From assembly GCF_003711515.1 (NCBI RefSeq), contig NW_021167079.1, forward strand, positions 423,471 through 487,470: a stretch of 64,000 nt of DNA, read 5' to 3'. Both the position numbers and the translations under genes were made by a program. The notes beneath the pieces are model-generated. The model did no database searches. It saw nothing but the letters and a program-made list of their open reading frames with translations, and was not told the origin of the DNA. The DNA is from Sodiomyces alkalinus F11 (lineage: Eukaryota > Ascomycota > Sordariomycetes > Glomerellales > Plectosphaerellaceae). Of the stretch, positions 36,133 to 47,494 are shown one piece after another; positions within the stretch are counted from its first letter, which is position 1; every line of letters begins with the position of its first letter.

Positions 36133-36493
36133 GGGGATATTTTTTGGGGCTTTTTTGCATCGTTTTGGGATGTGTACTTTGTATGTCTAAAAAAAGAAGG
36201 AGTGAAAAGGGCGTGTGTATGAGAGGGTATGAGAGAGTTGCACCACCGTCGTATCGTCTCAAGAAGACTTTGTTTCCATCACGCGTAGTTCGGGGCGGTA
36301 GAGTCAATTCTCCCTCCTTCATCGTCCTACCCTGACCAGACTGATTTGCTTTTGCAACAGGACAAAGGTCGAGTCTGAAATGTTCTTCTCTCCCACTGAG
36401 TTACAGGGACCGCACTGTCAGAGACTGTCAGACTGCCAGCATTGTAACGCTGTATAACATCCCAATTCCCCCATTCCCCAGGTCTATTCTACT
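36133..36493. other. Convergent 3' region
   Basis: The 3' flanks of ferrochelatase (+) and CTF18 (-) meet here. No gene was seen. Confidence 0.5.
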
Positions 36494-39488
36494 CTACATT
36501 CCCTTCATTAACTCCTGTAGGGAAATGGGTTTCCTGACCGCATTATTCATTCCCTCATGATATGTAACCCAGACCTTCCTCTTCCCCATGCTCGCCTTCA
36601 TCATCCTCTCAGCGCTATTAGGGTCTAACTCCTGTAGCGGCCTAGTCTCGATGATCCGTCCGAAGAAATCCTTCTTGAATCCCACCGGCAGCACGGTATT
36701 AGATTCCTTCTTCTGTCGCAAGTTCTCTTTGTCGTCGGGCTCAGTAGGTCTCTCGTGCGAAAGTGGTTGGCCGCCCCTGAGGCGCGCTTGCCGGGCCTCC
36801 TTCTCACGTCTCGCGATAGTGGCATTGAGCTCCTGCTCAAGAACTTGCCTCACCGCGTAGCGGGTAGGTGCCTGGCTAGAAATGATACTGCTGGCCGTCT
36901 CAAACATGGCCAGAGCATCAAGATCCCTGTCCCTCGGGTTAGAATTCGTCTCTCGGCAGAAAGTTGAAATGGAAAAGGGGGGAGAAATATAGGAAAACAT
37001 ACGGTTCCAGGCGGTAGACCCACTGGGGTCCCCTGGAGAAGAGAGAATCGCCATCAATCTTCCCCTTCTGCAATGTGATGCCCACGTCGGCGAGGACCTC
37101 GGCTGCCCGTCTGACAATGGCCTTCTCGGCGTCCCTGCGGACACTGGCGACTCCCTTCTGGTCTCCGCCGCCTCCGACCATGACCGGCTTCACGTCCGGC
37201 GAGACCAGGCGCACGAGATAGGGTAAAAACCCCGTCGCAATGTCCTCCGGGCTCCGGAAAGATCGCACCAAATTAGGGCCGAGTTGTCCTTGGATGGACT
37301 GCAGCACAGCCCGGTTGCGCTTCTCGGCCTCGCGAGCTTCAAAGTCGGCGCGCGGGCCGGAGAAGGGCAGCACGTGGGCTTCTTTCTCAGCGTCGCCGCC
37401 CCCCCATTTCGTATCATAGCCCATTGTAGCCACGTGCCGCTTCGGAGACGCGAACAAATGGTGGCATGCAAGCAGGGATTGGGAAAGGTACGGCGCGAGC
37501 TCCCATTCCTGGCTTGAGTACAGCCTAGACGAGCACGCATCGTGAAAGTGAATCCAGTCGTAGGCCGCGTTCGGCTTGGTCAAGAAGGAGTCGTCGTTGA
37601 ATTCGCGGTTCGGATACTCCAGCATGACGTCCGTCACAATCCGGTCTATTTCTCCGCTGATGTCGATCATCTGTTGAAGGCGCTCCATGGCGTGCTTCTT
37701 GTGGTGCTCGGCGAATCCCAGTTGCGCCCTGGGCTGTTCGTGCTGCTGCTTTTGCATCTCCGTGCGCTTGGGGAGGCCCAGCTTGGGAAACCCGGCACCT
37801 TCCTGGAAGATGCGGTCGGCGATGTCCTTCACGCTGCCTCTGCCGAGGCCCCGCGCTCCGCCGGTTCCGTTGGCCAGGTCCTGCATCACATGCTTTTCCA
37901 GCCATTTCCGTGTCAGGGGTGTGCCGCTCGACGCCGTGGCCCTATATCGCCCGGCAACCCATTCTCCCACGACCAAGACGCCTCGCAAGTCGCCCTCAGC
38001 TCCGCTATGGACACCTCGCTTCGCATCTATCCCATTCGGCATACCCCAGGCAACCTCGCAGATCTTTCTTGCAGCGTCCTTTTCACAGGGTATGCCTTCT
38101 TTGTGGAAAATCGTTTCGAGGCGTGACACAACTGCTTCGACGCCTGGCTTCCCGGCGTGGATGATCTCTGCCAAGTTGGAATGCCTCAGAGGTTTGAGAG
38201 ATGGGTGATAGACGTCGTTGCAGATCAGAATTAGAGGTCTCATCAGTCTGAAGTCGTCGCCCTTCTTTTTCTTGCGGTTCGTTGAGGTCGAGCTTGACGC
38301 GCCCGCTGCTGCGCTGTTTTTCTGGTCGAGAAGGACGAGATCGATCAAGGCCTTCACGAAACCGCCTTCACCAGAGGCCCCGGATCCGCTGACGACGCCG
38401 TCCACTTCGTCCACAATGACACAGGCTGGCCGGGCCAGTTTCTGCTTGTAGCCCTCATCTCCGTGCGTCTTCACGTTCTCAACGGTCTTGACGCTCTCGG
38501 TCCCTAGACTGGTTCGTATGCGGTTTTTTACCACATCGCGGCTCCGTTCGTCACTGGCATTGATCTCCGCGACCTCATAGCCAGCCTGTCGGGCGCAGAC
38601 GTGAGCCAAGGTCGTCTTTCCAAGTCCGGGAGGTCCCGTCAGCATGAGAATTTTGCGGTGTGGCTTTTCCTCCTCAGCCCGATCCTTGATGCCGGATCTG
38701 CGGATAATAGGGTTCTTCTTCTTCGCGGCTCCTGGGAAAACCAAGGGATCCCACCGCTTCAGCCACCGGAGCACCATTCGGTTGGTGCCGTCGTCGCCAC
38801 AGAGGTCCATAAAGGTCCTTGCCCGGTATTTCTCCGTCCATAGAAGGGATTTCCTAGGTCTGGAACCCGTCGTCCGGGCCGTTTCGGTCGAAGGACGGAC
38901 GACGTCGTTCGAGTTCGAGGGCTCAATTCGCTGAGTTCGACGGTCGGCTAGCTCCTTGGTGGCTGTATCGATGAGATCGTTGATATCAACGCCGTAATAT
39001 CCGCGTTTCGCACGCCCTTCCTTCGTCTTGGTCCTCGCAGCGACCATGCTTTCGTAGGATACATTCGACGTCGGCTTCCGTTGCTTGATAGGGATCGCCT
39101 TCCCAGAGCTGGAGCGAATGGTGAAGGCCCGCTTTTTTCCAAGACCCAATGCCGACTCAGAGAGCGACACGAAACTGGAAACGGGGAGATCATAATGAGC
39201 GAGATTAACGGGTTGAGAATTTGTGGTTGGATTCGGGGTGGGAAAGGGATTTTGTTGGATTTCGGTAGGCAGCCCAGTAAATGGCGAGGGACCTGTCATG
39301 AGTTTCTTTAGGGGTGGGTGGTCATCCCCGTCATCGCCAGAGTCGTCGGAGCCATCGTCGAGCACAAAGCCGCTCTGGACTCTAGGCTTTACCTTGGGAG
39401 GAGGATTATCGCCAGTTCTGCGGGGCCGCTTGGTGCTAGGAGGTGAGGATGAGGGAGGGAACTTAATCGGGGAGGATGCGGTCAACAT
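36494..39488 (-). CDS. CTF18: Ctf18, large subunit of the alternative RFC clamp loader
   Basis: Ctf18 replaces Rfc1 in a clamp loader with Rfc2-5, Ctf8 and Dcc1. It loads PCNA during replication and supports sister-chromatid cohesion and checkpoint signalling. CDS: complement(36494..36926, 37003..39488), 972 aa. The 76-bp intron 36927-37002 joins RLEP to DLDALAMFE. The first about 200 residues are disordered and acidic/basic. RFC box II LLWTEKYRARTFMDLCGDD leads the AAA+ module, with Walker A GPPGLGKTT, Walker B VIVDEVDGV and sensor-1 LILICNDVY. The C-terminal part (about 830-970) contains TRYAVRQVLEQEL and the KKDFFGRIIETRPL box that family members use to bind Ctf8-Dcc1. The start at 39488 is the first ATG of the frame. 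Confidence 0.94.
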
Positions 39489-39969
39489 GCTGGGTTCGTT
39501 CTCAATCTGGTTGTTGACGTTGAGGCTTGTGTTAGGTCAAGGTTGAGAGTTACAGGCTGTGGTTCGTGTCTCCTTGCCCTTGTCCTTGTCGTGTCCCCGC
39601 GATGCGTGACACGTCCTTGACCGCGTCGCGATTTGGATTCGGTACCAGGCCCAATTAAAACGACCCACCTTATTAAGCCATCACACTTTAGGACATTATA
39701 ATGGTTTATTTAGGTACATCAAGCTATCGGGGCTAGGAGTACGTTTTTATGCATGTTTGGAAGGTAAGCACCGTGCAGTGGCAGTGCCCATCTTCCTCTC
39801 CTCCAAGCCGTTTGGCGCTTGCCTGCTTCAAGCTATGCTTTGATTTCTCCTCCAGGGCGGGCAGCTCAGTGTGAACAGGACGGGCGGGATAGGTGACGTC
39901 TATAATGTCTATAACAAAAAGCGGTCGTCTGGGAGGTCGAAGGGACTCCATATGATACGCGTTCCTCAT
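39489..39969. other. Intergenic: CTF18 5' flank / HIT gene 3' flank
   Basis: Two minus-strand genes follow one another here. Around 39650-39730 it is AT-rich, with ttaggtac at 39710-39717. No gene was seen. Confidence 0.5.
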
Positions 39970-40713
39970 TCAGGGCTCCTCCATGTCCCTCAAGACAGCC
40001 CTGTATATATCCGCTTCGGCGACCATATCTTCCAAGCTTCTCGCCTGTCTTGAACTGTCCTCGATCCGAGGGAATTGGCCACCGGGTTTCGGCCGGCCCT
40101 TCATGGACACATCCCTATCCCATAGAGCACCACCCACATTGCCGTCCTCGTGCGCCATTTGCTCGTAGATCTCATCGGTTGGTCCCGGATCTTTGTCCGT
40201 TGCACCAGGAATACGCGGGAGAATATGGACATGAACGTGAGGCACGGTCTGGCCGGCACGTGCGCCGTCTTGTAGGGCGATGTTAAATGAGCCGTCGTCC
40301 GGAGATGGTGGCGGCTGAGACGACTCTGATGGAGCGCCATTGCGCCCCTGGCTGGATCGGAAATAGTGCCGTGCTAACATGCGCTGGACGCGCTGTGTTG
40401 TGCTGAACAGGTCAGTGACCTCTGGAAGTGAGAGATCGGTGAGCCGCTTATGCGGCTTGATGGGGCAGACGAGAACGTGCCCCGGCAGAAGAGGCTTGAT
40501 GTTCACGAGAGCGAAGGAATGCGGTGTGCGCAGGAAGACCTGGGTGTTCGCTTAGCCAGGGACTCTCATTAATCGTGAATACTGTTTTAACTTGACGGCG
40601 AACTCGTGAATTTAAGAGGATGTTATGCACATGGAAACACAGCACTGAGTATGGAGACGTACCTGCTCAGTGACCTCATAGGGGCCAAAATGGATTCTGT
40701 CTAGCGAGCTCAT
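39970..40713 (-). CDS. HIT-family dinucleoside polyphosphate hydrolase (FHIT type)
   Basis: FHIT-type enzymes cleave diadenosine tri- or tetraphosphate to AMP plus ADP or ATP. CDS: complement(39970..40539, 40663..40713), 206 aa. A 17-codon first exon (MSSLDRIHFGPYEVTEQ) and a 123-bp intron precede VFLRTPHSFALVNIKPLLPG. The histidine triad HVHVHILPR has the His-x-His-x-His-xx pattern, with the middle catalytic His intact, and is preceded by GARAGQTVPH. An insertion between the two halves (SSQPPPSPDD) and the C-terminal helix (LEDMVAEADIYRAVLRDME) are typical of fungal members. An in-frame ATG further upstream (40848) exists, but the shorter start fits the family better. Confidence 0.93.
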
Positions 40714-41419
40714 CGTCCGCCCGGGAATGAGGAGATGCACTCGACTTGCGACGGATAGGAGTCTTTTTCTTTGAAACATGAGAGTAGGAAGTACCACGGA
40801 AGGCTTTGTTGCGCATGACAGAAAGCAGGTTTGGTTTAGTGGAGGCAAGTCTGAGGAAATTGTTAGTACCTACGATGTCCTAATCACTCTGGCTACCTTA
40901 CCTTATGACAACACCTTGGTCTTGCTAAAAGTACCAGCCTGTTGTCCCAATACAACACACTACCTAATAAGGAGGTTGACAATAATAGTCTGCCATTACT
41001 CGGTGCCTTATGCAGGGGACAATTGAGGACGATCCATGTTCTGCTTCTTCTTCCTCTTGTCTTTTCTTCTTCTTTTTTTTTGTTTTCACCTGATTGGCCT
41101 TTTTTCTTCTTCTCTCTGTTGAACCCTTGTCCCGGATATTTATTCCTGGCATTTACAATCTCATTCCGATTCAAGGAACTATTACCAAGAAACATACAAC
41201 CAATTATATTACCCCTACGTTCTCGGTTTCTCGATCCCCCCACCCCCCGCTTCTCATTATATACAAGTAACAAGGCCACAACATCTCATCATACTCATTC
41301 CTGGCCGGACAGGAGCATCAGTGTCGTCGCATCGAGAGATTCCGGGGCCGGCAAAGAACATCAGTGCTCAACTCAGTAGCAGGCGGATCGACAGTTGTTT
41401 CGGATGCGTACAACCCAAA
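40714..41419. other. Intergenic: HIT gene 5' flank / MFS 3' flank
   Basis: It holds a strong C/T-rich tract at about 41040-41115 and agtacctac near 40865. No gene was seen. Confidence 0.5.
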
Positions 41420-43351
41420 CTACCGAGACCGGAGCAAAGGCTCACGTTCTCCGGCCTGTTCTGCTTCTTCTTCATTCTCCTTGAGATAAACTGCGTCCCG
41501 TTAGTGGGACTACACATCCAGACTATCCGACTCCGACGCGATCATGAGAAGTGCCTGTACTCACCATGTGGCTTAATCATCAAGCTGGCAAGGAATGCCA
41601 CACCAAACAACGCGGCCAGTAGCACAAAAATGGCCTGATCGAATTTTCCGACAGTAGCAGCATACAGGCTGTTGAAGGCGATGGGTCCCAATATCCTCGA
41701 CAAGCAGTGTAGCACGCCGATTGCGCCCAGAACTTGCCCGACTCGGTCAGGGGGAACATGTTTCGTCACGGCTGCCTGGATCGTGGCACTCCCAAGACCA
41801 CCAAGCGCAGTCACCATTCCGGAGATGACAAAGAGGGTCGCTGTCCGAGAGAACAGATAGCCAAGCGAGCCCACGATGTCGGACAGGAGGGCCAGCCGCA
41901 GCAACCAACAATCCAGTCCATCCGCACCCTCGTTGGCCTCGACAATGCCGGTGCTGCCGGTCTTTCGCGCGCGACGAGCCGCTGGCCTTGTGCGAAAGAA
42001 GTAGTTGATGGCCGGCAGGAGGGCGAGCAGGACGACGACCCTGACTAAAGAAAGAATGGAGATGAAGCGCGAACTCTCGACCGTGCCCCAGCCCCACGTG
42101 TAATCCGACTCGCAATACAGGAGAATGACCGTAGCGGCGCTCATAGCGGAGCCGAAAAGGATCATTTCGATGACTGCCAGCGCCAATAGATTCGTCCGCA
42201 GTGGCATCGACGTTCCGGAACCGGTCGGGTAGAGAGCTTTGAGAGGGGCCAGCACGTTCACCCTGCGAACGGAGGAGAGCCAGGACCCACTGGCCGAGGC
42301 GGCTGCCACTTCCCGGGCATGACGCTCCCGAGCACGCAGCTGGCGCTTTTTGATCAGGGACTCGGGCACAACGAATCCCACAAACAGCACGAAGAAGATG
42401 TGGCAGCCCAAGGTGACGTAGAAGATGGACAGCAGGCTGCCGGTAAATGCGACGAAGTAGCTCGCCAGGAGGGGGCCAAACGCCAAACCGGTGAAAAGAC
42501 AGGCCTGCATATAGCCGATAGAAACGGCGCGCTTCGATGGCGGCGTGCAGTCACTGGTGTACGAGTAAGTGAGGATATTTCCGGTGGTAAAGGAGCCGGT
42601 CAGGCCGTCGAAGAACGAGGCAACGAGCAGCCAGTTGTAGTGTATCGCATCGGGGTACTTCGCGCAGAGGATGATGATAAACTCGGCAACGCAGCCACCA
42701 CACGAAGCCAACGCCAGGAACTTGGTCCTCCCATATCTATCGGACAGCTGCCCGAGCCTAGGGGCCGTAATGGCGGACATGATGCCAATCATCAGATTCA
42801 TGGCCATGGTAAACATGGACACGGTCTTCTTGATTTCGGGTATGTAGCATTGCGGGTTGTCCGCGCCCAGGATAATCGGCGCATATATAAAATCCGGATT
42901 AACAAGGTTCTGGTCGGCGAAGTGTTTCCGGCATATCAGATCTAGGGTCCTATACACACGTCCGGCGTTAGAGTGCGACTGCGCAAGATCGGCCGTCGGT
43001 AACTCACAGATTGAGTCTAGGCACGAGGACGCCGCCAAACGCGAGACTGAACAGAAAGAACGGGCCCAAGATCCATTTAACCTATATGCACGCAAGCAAG
43101 GTCAGCAGTTGAACGCATGGGGGAGAGTCCCCCGCCCCCCTCCCCCCAAACAGTGGTCCGCTGCTCACAGAAGGCATCTGCCACCATCGGAGACCCTCAA
43201 AGTCTTTCGCTCCCGCCCAGGCGTTTTTTGGTGCCTCAGCGCTGCGGTCTTGGTCACTGCTGTCGAGGAGCTGGGCAGTTTCGGCTTCGACGGGGTCGCC
43301 CGCAGGCCCAACACTGAGAGCCCCAGTGGGCGGGTCCTTCGCAATAGACAT
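41420..43351 (-). CDS. MFS transporter (12-TM, TetA/HIAT1-like)
   Basis: This is a predicted membrane transporter of the major facilitator superfamily; the substrate is unknown. CDS: complement(41420..41490, 41565..42949, 43008..43081, 43169..43351), 570 aa, with introns of 74, 58 and 87 bp. Exon 1 encodes a hydrophilic N-terminus, and exon 2 the first membrane span (WILGPFFLFSLAFGGVLVP). MFS motif A is intact after TM2 (PRLGQLSDRYGRTKFLAL), and about 12 spans follow. A loop of about 70 residues separates the halves (RARERHAREVAAASAS). I placed the last exon by splicing at CCACATG/gtgagt to gacgcag/TTTATCTC. It gives an acidic tail ending EREPLLRSR, with a dileucine sorting-type motif, instead of an early stop at 41542. 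Confidence 0.85.
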
Positions 43352-44541
43352 GGCGGTGGTTGTGATTCTCTTCCTTTACAAGTGCAGAGAAGAGTTGAAT
43401 TTCCGGGCGGTTTTTTCCTTCTCTTCCCTTTTTTCTTCTTTTTTTCTCTTGGGTTTCCCCCTTCAATGGTCGCCAGGGAATCTCGGCTGGAGAACGTGTC
43501 TTGGACCTGTGTGGGTGAATCTTCCTCCGATAACCTCAAATCGGGAGGCTTGGATTGGGGGGTTATCGTGGATGAATCCGTTGAATGCAGGCCATACCCC
43601 TCCCTTGCTTCTAAAGAGCGGCCGAACAATGGATTGGGCGAAACTTCAAGGTTAGGCAAGGTGAGATCTACTAACCAACCTACCCAACCGCGACTGGGTC
43701 AGATCAAGGGCAAAGTAATAAAGGTCGTGGGCGTCATCGAGTGTCAAGGACCTGCAATGGCACTGTCGCGGGAGATTGGATCATGGAGGAGGTTTAAACC
43801 AAGATAAAATAAGATAGATACCTTTAGATAAGACGAAGGCATGCCGGGCGGAGGTGGGCGAAGTGGAATCCTCCTCGGACCCTCAGTCTGAAAGTGATGA
43901 CCAACCAAGCAAAGTCCGAGAGGCCCCACGCCCATGCCAATGCCTATGCATCCCTGGAGCGGAAGCGTGGATTCAGAAGTGCATTCACAGTAGCCGTCCC
44001 GACAAACGCGTCGCGCACCATGACCATATATTACCAGGTACAAACATGGTATGCTACAATGTCTAAGGTATGTCTTATTAATTACCTACCTAGGTACCTT
44101 AGGTACCGTAGGTACCGCGCTGCCGCCATGAATTATGTAAGTGTACAATGTGCGGAGTAAAGTACCTCGACCGACGCAGGCCTGACATCATGGACTTCAA
44201 TCGTACAGACCTGGAGCACCTCTTTTTGCTATTGGATCCTGTTCATGATGCAACCCCACCATGCCGTCGGACATCGGAGCTCGGACATTTATTCCCAACG
44301 TCCGCAACGTTACGGTACGATAGAACTGGTAGGCTAAGCAAGCTGAGTCAGCACTACAACGAAGTTGTATTATCTAATCACAGAACTCTTGGCGTGCCCA
44401 GGAGCTTATCAAATCGTAACAACGATGTCTTCGATTTCTGTCTCCAGTTCTCCAGCTCTGACCTCGCTCCCGAAACAACAGAAGGACAGCCGTCCAACGC
44501 CAACCTGGACCAAACCACAGTCACGTTCGGACACCACCACA
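43352..44541. promoter_or_regulatory. Divergent region, MFS transporter / CDC5
   Basis: This spacer of about 1.2 kb separates two head-to-head genes. A cluster of tacctaggtacc-type units lies at 44083-44118 (cctacctaggtacc, ttaggtacc, gtaggtacc). Pyrimidine-rich and purine-rich stretches flank it. No coding exon was recognised. Confidence 0.5.
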
Positions 44542-47014
44542 ATGCCCGTCGTAAAAGGAGGCGTGTGGACCAACATTGAGGATGAAATCCTCAAGGCCTC
44601 CGTGTCCAAATATGGGCTGAACCAGTGGGCACGCGTCTCGTCCCTTCTGGCCCGTAAAACCCCCAAGCAGTGCAAAGCGCGATGGAACGAATGGCTCGAC
44701 CCCAGCATCAAGAAGATCGAATGGAGCAAAGAGGAGGACGAGAAGCTGCTGCACCTCGCCAAGCTGATGCCGACGCAATGGCGCACCATCGCCCCCATCG
44801 TCGGCCGTACCGCGAATCAGTGTCTGGAGCGCTACCAGAAACTCCTCGACGAAGCCGAGGCTCGCGAGGCCAGCAGTCTCGGACTGACCGGCCCCGAGGG
44901 CGGTGAAACACAGGCACCCAGCGCCGATGACGTTCGTCGCCTACGGCCGGGAGAGGTCGACCCCGATCCCGAAACCAAGCCCGCGCGACCCGACACCATC
45001 GACCTGGACGAGGACGAAAAGGAAATGCTGAGCGAAGCGCGCGCGCGTCTTGCCAATACACAGGGAAAGAAAGCCAAGAGGAAAGCCCGGGAACGCCAGC
45101 AGGAGGAGTCCCGTCGTCTCGCTGCCCTGCAGAAGCGCCGCGAGCTGAAGACGGCCGGCATCAACATCAAGATCGTCACGCGCAAGAAGGGCCAGATGGA
45201 CTACAACGCCGACATTCCCTTTGAGAAGAAGCCCACGCTCGGGTTCTACGACACTGCCGAGGAACAAGTCCGCAATGAGAAGCAACGAGAGGCCCTCGAT
45301 CCCCGGAAACAACACCTAGCGAGCAAGCGAAAGGGCGACGGCGACGAGGACGGCGACAGCAAGAGGAGGAAAAAGGACAAGGACGCGCCGTCGGCTTCCA
45401 TTCAGGCGGCTATCAAAGCCGGCCAGATGCAGAAAATCAGAGAAGCCGAGCAGAGCAGCAAGAGACGACCGTTGAACCTCCCAACACCCCAGGTCAGCGA
45501 TGCCGAGCTTGAGGCGATTGTCAAGATGGGGATGATGGGGGAAAAGGCGAGCACCGTCGCTCGGCAAAGCGAGAACGATGCTACACGGGGCCTTGTTAGC
45601 GAATACTCGACTCTACATCACAGCAGCGCGCCGATCCGCACGCCTCGTGCCCCTCCGCAAGAGGACCACATCGCCAACGAAATCAGGAATATCCGCGCCC
45701 TAACCAACACGCAGTCATCTCTTCTGGGGGGCGAAAACACGCCTCTTCACGAGGGCGCCGGGACCACTGGCTTCGACGGCATCGCTCCCCGCAGGCAGGT
45801 GGTTGCTACTCCGAACCCCATGGCGACTCCGCTCCGACCCGGCCAAGAAGGAGGGGGCATCGGGGCGACGCCGGGCAGGACCGGACAGACTCCCTTCCGG
45901 ACGCCTCGAGACAGTTTCGCTCTGAACGCGGCAGATGGCGCGCCGCCGCTCGCATCAGCAACACCGCGAGACCTCAAGATGAGGGAGCTGACCCTGCGCG
46001 ACCAGGTCAAGAAGGGCCTCGGGTCTCTCCCCAAGCCCAAGGACACCGAGTGGGAGCTCGAGCTCCCCGAAGAGCAGCAGGAGACGACGAACGGCGAGGA
46101 AGTCGAGGTCGAGGATGCCGGCGAACGGGATCGCCGCGAGAGGGAGCTTCGCCAGGTCCAAGAGGCGCTGGAGCGGAGGAGGCGGACGCAAGTCATGCAG
46201 AAGGAGCTGCCTCGCCCTGCGACGGTGGACGTCGCTGCTATGCTCGCCGCCGCCAGCCAGGTCCAGGACGAGGCCCGGGTGCTTATTGCCAAAGAGGCGG
46301 CAGCCCTGGTCGCCAACGACGCCGCGAAATTCCCGCTTCCGGGATCCAAGCTCAAGGGGGGCGTGGGCGTTCCCCCGTTGGCTACCATCAGCGACAGCGA
46401 TCTTGACGATGCCCGTCTCCAAATCCTCGTAGAGACTAAAAGTATCCCGAAACTGGAGCAGATCCAGGCGTATTTCGAGGGGCGTGGCCGCGACTCGCTG
46501 CGTCTCGGTCTTGGCTGCTACGGCGACAATCCCCGTCAGGAAGAGGCCACGATGCGAGCTGCGTTTGACGTACGTATTCCCCCTAACATGCCCACCGCCA
46601 AACATAACCCAATTCCCCCCCCCCTCCCCCCCTCCTTTTCCAGTACGTGCCAATCGCGCTGACACTGTTTTCCCTTATTAGGCTGTCCAAGAATCCATCA
46701 TCGCCTCGGCAGAGGAGGGTGCCAAACTGGAAAAGAAACTCGCGCTGCACCTGGGTGGCTACCAGAAGCGACAGAAAATGCTCAAGGAGAAGATCGGCTC
46801 CGCGGCCGAAGCGCTTGAGAAGGCGAACAAGGCGCTTAGCGGGTTCAAGACGTTGGCGATCTCGGAGGAAGTCGCCATTGCCCGGCGTCTGGAGGCGCTG
46901 CGGGAGGAGGTCGGGTTCGTCAGCCGGCGGGAGAGGGAGGCGCAGGAGATGTACCGCCGCACCAAGGAGGAGCACGACGCGTTCAGAATGGATGGGGTGA
47001 ATGGCGTCCATTGA
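44542..47014 (+). CDS. CDC5: Cdc5/Cef1 pre-mRNA splicing factor
   Basis: This is a core member of the Prp19-associated (NineTeen) complex in the spliceosome. CDS: join(44542..46569, 46682..47014), 786 aa. The 112-bp intron separates AAFD from AVQESIIAS. Start [19 protein letters not shown] is the family's invariant N-terminus, so I used ATG 44542 rather than an upstream in-frame ATG at 44365. Two Myb repeats lie at residues about 5-105 ([39 protein letters not shown]). The conserved basic/acidic region [20 protein letters not shown], the [16 protein letters not shown] box, Ser/Thr-Pro linker repeats and a C-terminal helical Prp19-binding region follow. Length is normal. Confidence 0.96.
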
Positions 47015-47494
47015 GGGCACCCATAATCTTCCTCCTCCTGGGTGGCAGTGCTGTGTAGAAATAAATAGATTGTCATCGGGGGGGGGGGTGTAACCGGTTA
47101 ATTCGAAGGGGGGTTCAGCCTTCCTTCGTGGTCGCTGTGTCGGCTTGAACGGCAGAGAAAAGGGGGAATTGGATTGGAGGATATCCACGGTGTGTAAAAT
47201 TCGACCATCTTGCCTACATGCGCAGAGAGGGCAGCAGAGGGAGCGACATCGGCAATGGTGCCGTTGAAGCGAGCATAACAAAGCTATTGTTTGTATGTTG
47301 TATTGATATTCATTTATATTCATTTGGGAACAAAGTACTCGAAAGTGTTGGATCTTTCCCTCCTTTGCTTTCCCGCCGGGTATCTGATATCCAACCATGC
47401 ATGTAGCTGAAAAACAGAAAAGAAAAAAAAAGAAAAGGCTACCGTTCATATCCGTTCATCCCAGATCAATCTGGACAGAGATGGTTCGTTTTAC
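47015..47494. other. Convergent 3' region
   Basis: The 3' flanks of CDC5 (+) and the second MFS gene (-) meet here. It contains a G run at about 47078-47088 and ataaatag near 47060. No gene was seen. Confidence 0.5.

Noticed and set aside
42857..43807. 316-codon plus-strand ORF over the MFS 5' region
   Set aside because: It crosses two MFS exons and introns on the opposite strand and has no family resemblance.
46583..47449. 288-codon minus-strand ORF over the CDC5 3' end
   Set aside because: It overlaps the second CDC5 exon and the 3' flank; composition and content look random.
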